In this document: piece after piece, positions 61,388 through 64,000 of the stretch | Layout of the letters: the number at the start of each line of letters is the position of its first letter | How positions within the stretch are numbered: position 1 is the stretch's first letter | Assembly (NCBI RefSeq): GCF_013403985.1 | Contig: NZ_JABFDF010000006.1 | Coordinates: forward strand, 248,001-312,000 | Length of the DNA stretch: 64,000 nucleotides | Source of the DNA: Winogradskyella ludwigii | GTDB lineage: Bacteria; Bacteroidota; Bacteroidia; Flavobacteriales; Flavobacteriaceae | Direction of reading: 5' to 3' | Notes under the pieces: generated by a model | What the model saw: the letters and a program-made list of their open reading frames with translations, nothing else | Databases searched by the model: none | What the model was told of the DNA's origin: nothing | Position numbers and translations under genes: made by a program

Positions 61388-62026
61388 ATGAAGATACCGA
61401 AATCAATAGTTATAATAATTTTGATGTTATTAGTTTCTTGTAATAACAAAAACCTGAAAGAAGAACATAAGTCTGAAAATATAACTGAACACATAAACTT
61501 AAAACGAACTGAACAAGATACTTCTAAACTATTTCAAAAAATAAGACTAGTATACGGAGAAGAAAATAAAAGTTGGGAAGAATATGAGGCCTATGTTTCA
61601 AAGAAAAAAGATACTTTTTGGAATCAATGGACATTTTATAAAAATGGAATAATTGATAGCTCAAAAAGTAAATTTTACAAATTAAAAATAGAAGGAAATA
61701 AAAATGACTCAATCCTAAAAGGGGAAATTAGTTTTTATTCACCTGCCGATAGCATTCCAAACTCAAGAATTGACTCAAGAAAAATCAGCTTAAATTATGT
61801 GCAGAAAGAAAATGATTCTTTAGTTATTAAGGAAATAAAAACTGATAAAAATATTATTTACTTCGACTATAAAGATTATGAAAACTTGAGTTTTGTGGGA
61901 TATATTTCTGACCTACGTTTTATAAAAATTGATTCAATGCCCGAAAAGTTATTATTGAATAGAAATTATTTTGCTATTGATACAGAAATATCGACTAATA
62001 ATTATTTTGTAGAATTGTTGGAATAA
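61388..62026 (+). CDS. Hypothetical lipoprotein, first cassette gene
   Basis: 212 residues with a lipoprotein signal (MKIPKSIVIIILMLLVSC) and a charged, mostly beta-type body with no recognised domain. The body is unusually rich in Lys, Ile, Asn and Asp. A palindromic about 137-bp element begins 11 bp after its stop. The 10-mer GCAAACATTT just before its ATG recurs at the end of the second element (62722), so its left border may also be a cassette junction. Confidence 0.7.
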   Translation: MKIPKSIVIIILMLLVSCNNKNLKEEHKSENITEHINLKRTEQDTSKLFQKIRLVYGEENKSWEEYEAYVSKKKDTFWNQWTFYKNGIIDSSKSKFYKLKIEGNKNDSILKGEISFYSPADSIPNSRIDSRKISLNYVQKENDSLVIKEIKTDKNIIYFDYKDYENLSFVGYISDLRFIKIDSMPEKLLLNRNYFAIDTEISTNNYFVELLE

Positions 62027-62036
62027 AAAAACGTTT

Positions 62037-62173
62037 GCTAACACCGTGTATAATTAATTGCTTTTTAAGTGCCTACTTGCGAAAATTCCTGCGGAATTTT
62101 CACGGGTTCGTAAAAGTTTGCTAAATTAGTTGCTAAACCACGCAACTAATCATACACAATCACGTTGTGGTGC
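62037..62173 (+). repeat. Cassette-associated palindromic element, copy 1
   Basis: 137 bp. Left arm GCTAACACCGTGTATAATTA…ATTGC (62037-62061), inner perfect hairpin GAAAATTCC TGC GGAATTTTC (62081-62101), TTAGTTGC (62126-62133) / GCAACTAA (62142-62149) and a right arm ending CACGTTGTGGTGC. It is closely related to copy 3. Confidence 0.75.
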
Positions 62174-62213
62174 ATTTACTCAACTAACTCAAAAGATTGA
62201 AATTAAAGAAAAT

Positions 62214-62609
62214 ATGGAACGGAATTTTGTAAAAATAGTTGAATGTTTCAATATTACTGGACTCGGACTTTTGACAGAATTGCAACATTATGAAAACGGA
62301 ATTCCACCGAATACTCAAATAATTGACTCAAATACTGATGAAACTTGGATTGTAAAAAAAAGAGTTCATCACGGAATTTTAATTTTAGATAAATCCGAAA
62401 AGCATTTTGAATGCGAAACTGAATCGATGCACGTGGATAGCGTTTTCAAAACTCAATCGGAAAGGAAAATAGCTGTAGATAAAGAATTGGATAAACGAAA
62501 GAATGGTGTTTATATGTATTTAATAAAACCTGAGAAGAAAAAACAGAAATCAAAACCTGAAATCGGAACTGAATTAAAAATAAAAAAACGACACCACAAC
62601 ACCGTATAA
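62214..62609 (+). CDS. Hypothetical cytoplasmic protein, cassette gene
   Basis: 131 residues from the ATG at 62214 (MERNFVKIVECF); an upstream in-frame ATG at 62130 lies inside element copy 1 and is rejected. It has no signal peptide or recognised domain; WIVKKRVHHGILILD and the basic C-terminus (KPEKKKQKSK) stand out. The last codons (HNTV) and the stop at 62607-62609 lie inside the left arm of element copy 2, as in compact gene cassettes. Confidence 0.6.
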   Translation: MERNFVKIVECFNITGLGLLTELQHYENGIPPNTQIIDSNTDETWIVKKRVHHGILILDKSEKHFECETESMHVDSVFKTQSERKIAVDKELDKRKNGVYMYLIKPEKKKQKSKPEIGTELKIKKRHHNTV

Positions 62610-62723
62610 AAATAATTGCGGTTTAGTGCTTAATCAAAGGTCGTTGCGTGTTTGTAACGTCTGATTTTCCTTCGGAAAATCCTCGCATACAAACCCACAA
62701 CTATTCTTATACATAAACGTGGC
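62597..62723 (+). repeat. Cassette-associated palindromic element, copy 2 (divergent)
   Basis: 127 bp with left arm CAACACCGTATAAAAATAAT…TGC, inner perfect hairpin GATTTTCC TTC GGAAAATC (62663-62681), complementary mid arms (GTTGCGTGTTTGTA against CATACAAACCCACAAC) and right end AAACGTGGC. Sequence differs from copies 1 and 3 but the fold is the same. Confidence 0.65.
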
Positions 62724-62740
62724 AAACATTTGACAAAAAA

Positions 62741-63385
62741 TTGAGAGAATACACTTATAAAGAAACTGAAATTGAACTTATTCGTCATTTACGAAATAAT
62801 ACGCCTGAAAAAATATGGCACAATTTCGTGTTTTATGTATTTGACTATGGGGATTATCATTTGATTTTGGAATGCGAGAGCAAGGAAGCGAAATCTCAAA
62901 ATAAATACGACGAGGCTCTGATATCGGAATTGACTCGCAAAAATGAAAAGTATGTTCCTGATGAACATTCAAAGCTTGTATGCGAAAACAAACCGATTGA
63001 CAACGTATATATTGTGCGAACTTATCTGCACTTCTCTGACTTTAGGAATTTTACGAAACCTGAAAAAATTGCTAATCGAATTGGACATAAAATAAAAACT
63101 TTGGTCAAAGGAAAATCAGACCCTTTAGATGAAATAATTTCAAAAACAACTGGAATTGGAGCTGAATATATTTGTCATCCGAAATCTCAAGAAGCGGAAA
63201 ATGTCGATTTAAACTTTGCTAATTTAATTGACGTTGGATTACTAATTGAAATCGAGAACAAATATTTACGAGCTTTTTTGGAGAGTAATGGGTTTGGATT
63301 TCACATTTGGGAAGAAAAATACTTTTATGAAACGGAAGACTTAAAAGAGGACACTGAATTGTATGAATTTATTAAAATTGAGTAA
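62741..63385 (+). CDS. Hypothetical protein, cassette gene with TTG start
   Basis: 214 residues with no recognised family. It has no internal methionine at all; the open frame begins after a TAA at 62714, and TTG at 62741 is the only plausible start. It is acidic, probably cytoplasmic (FVFYVFDYGDYHLILECESKE, FHIWEEKYFYETEDLKEDTE). It lies between element copies 2 and 3, 18 bp after copy 2. Confidence 0.6.
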   Translation: MREYTYKETEIELIRHLRNNTPEKIWHNFVFYVFDYGDYHLILECESKEAKSQNKYDEALISELTRKNEKYVPDEHSKLVCENKPIDNVYIVRTYLHFSDFRNFTKPEKIANRIGHKIKTLVKGKSDPLDEIISKTTGIGAEYICHPKSQEAENVDLNFANLIDVGLLIEIENKYLRAFLESNGFGFHIWEEKYFYETEDLKEDTELYEFIKIE

Positions 63386-63400
63386 TAAAAAAAACGATTT

Positions 63401-63533
63401 GCTAACACCGTATATAATTTATTGCTAGTTCTAGCCTACTTACGAAAATCCTCGCGGATTTTCTATTCGGTTTTTATTTGCTAAATTAGGTGCTTAAACC
63501 ACGCAACAAACCATATACAAACACCTTGTGTGC
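63401..63533 (+). repeat. Cassette-associated palindromic element, copy 3
   Basis: 133 bp: left arm GCTAACACCGTATATAATTT…ATTGC (63401-63425), inner hairpin GAAAATCC TCGC GGATTTTC (63444-63463), and right arm GCAACAAACCATATACAAAC…CCTTGTGTGC (63503-63533). It follows the previous stop by 15 bp. Confidence 0.75.
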
Positions 63534-63547
63534 AATTTGAGGCAAAT

Positions 63548-63578
63548 TTTGCTATTATACCAATTTTTGGTATATTTG
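63548..63578 (+). promoter_or_regulatory. parDE promoter with overlapping operator
   Basis: TTTG (63548-63551), exactly 19 bp, TATATTTG (63571-63578). A perfect dyad TATACCAA TTT TTGGTATA (63556-63574) overlaps the -7 box, the usual place for ParD autorepression. Confidence 0.8.
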
Positions 63579-63595
63579 AGCTAAATTAGTATCAA

Positions 63596-63847
63596 ATGAA
63601 CAAAAACACATCAATATCACTCGGAAATTATTTCGACCAATTCGTGCAAAGCCGAATTAGTGAAGGAAGATTTAAAAACGTCAGTGAAGTAATTCGTGCT
63701 GGATTGAGACTTTTAGAGGAAGAAGAAAGTAAAGTAATTGCTTTGAAAACTGCAATACAAGAAGGAATTGACAGCGGAATAGCTCACGATTTTGACCCAA
63801 AAAAGCATCTTGAATCTCTAAAAGCGAAAAAGCACTCGAATGGCTGA
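63596..63847 (+). CDS. parD: ParD-family antitoxin (ribbon-helix-helix)
   Basis: 83 residues: N-terminal RHH (NTSISLGNYFDQFVQSRISEGRFKNVSEVIRAGLRLLEEEE) and a disordered, charged C-terminus that would bind the toxin. It overlaps parE by 8 bp. It binds its own promoter by family inference. It sits behind element copy 3. Confidence 0.92.
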   Translation: MNKNTSISLGNYFDQFVQSRISEGRFKNVSEVIRAGLRLLEEEESKVIALKTAIQEGIDSGIAHDFDPKKHLESLKAKKHSNG

Positions 63848-64000
63848 ATATAAGTTGACGAACAAAGCTGTTGAGGATTTATCAAAGATTTGGGATTATA
63901 CCTTCGAGGTTTGGTCGGAAAAACAAGCTGACAAATATTACGATGGACTAATTTCTGATTGTCAAGAAATTGCAGAAAATCCTCATTTAGGAAAAAACTA
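63840..64000 (+). CDS. parE: RelE/ParE-family toxin (partial, cut by window end)
   Basis: The first 53 residues (MAEYKLTNKAVEDLSKIWDY…) show the ParE start: YKLTNKAVEDLSKIWDYT, SEKQADKYYDGLISDCQEIAENPHLGKN. The ATG lies inside the end of parD. ParE toxins inhibit gyrase by family knowledge. The 3' end is outside the window. Confidence 0.9.
   Translation, partial: MAEYKLTNKAVEDLSKIWDYTFEVWSEKQADKYYDGLISDCQEIAENPHLGKN

Noticed and set aside
62037..63533. CRISPR array or classical integron
   Set aside because: The repeats are too long, too few and too divergent for CRISPR; the canonical integron core boxes and an integrase gene are not seen in the window.

Overview
The window is typical chromosomal DNA of a marine-type member of the Flavobacteriaceae (Bacteroidota). 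The evidence is the AT-rich base composition, type IX secretion (T9SS) C-terminal sorting domains, many SpII lipoproteins, TTTG-N19-TAnnTTTG promoters, a fused CcoNO cbb3 oxidase subunit and a FadN-type beta-oxidation protein. No rRNA, tRNA, CRISPR array, prophage or insertion sequence was recognised. The genus cannot be resolved from the sequence alone.

Region 1 (1-14.3 kb, nearly all minus strand) is an envelope cluster. It holds an ECF sigma factor, a small candidate anti-sigma protein, a Spy/CpxP-like protein, EF-hand proteins, a CotH kinase-like T9SS protein with two lamin-tail domains, four YHYH-domain lipoproteins (two of them also with EF-hands), a MORN-repeat lipoprotein, a SCO copper chaperone and a Ycf48-like lipoprotein. 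Six transcription units carry the same bipartite sequence, (N)CRCAAGTTT at the upstream end and CATCTAAA at the downstream end, with a constant 14-bp spacer. One copy lies in front of the sigma factor gene itself. This looks like an autoregulated ECF regulon that ties the cluster together, and it is the strongest candidate here for an undescribed system.

Region 2 (14.4-44.7 kb) is mostly housekeeping and catabolism: RsmB-type rRNA methyltransferase, two secreted endonuclease I proteins, PurL, an acyl-CoA synthetase, a MarR regulator followed by a fadN-fadA-fadE operon, and a BlaI repressor with an M56 sensor protease fused to an N-acetylmuramoyl-L-alanine amidase. The BlaI operator overlaps its own -7 box. 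A divergent run of peptidases (M28, M1) follows, then a MoxR-like ATPase/VWA pair and a large BNR-repeat exoprotein.

Region 3 (44.7-58.1 kb) is a microaerobic respiration block: two tandem Crp/Fnr regulators with six shared cysteines, then ccoI, ccoS, ccoNO, ccoQ, ccoP, ccoG, fixH and a SafE-like membrane protein, followed by an outer-membrane protein, a universal stress protein and hemN. Three 14-bp palindromes (ATGAyA-N2-TGTCAT type) stand before ccoI, ccoS and hemN, each with its centre 29.5 bp before an AnnTTTG -7 element. That is the geometry of class II Fnr activation.

Region 4 (58.2-64 kb) has yceI, sodC, a second ECF sigma/anti-sigma pair and then an accessory stretch. In that stretch small unrelated genes are separated by imperfectly palindromic elements of about 130 bp (62037-62173, 62597-62723, 63401-63533). 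The stretch ends in a parDE toxin-antitoxin pair cut by the window edge. It resembles a gene-cassette array with attC-like but non-canonical recombination sites.
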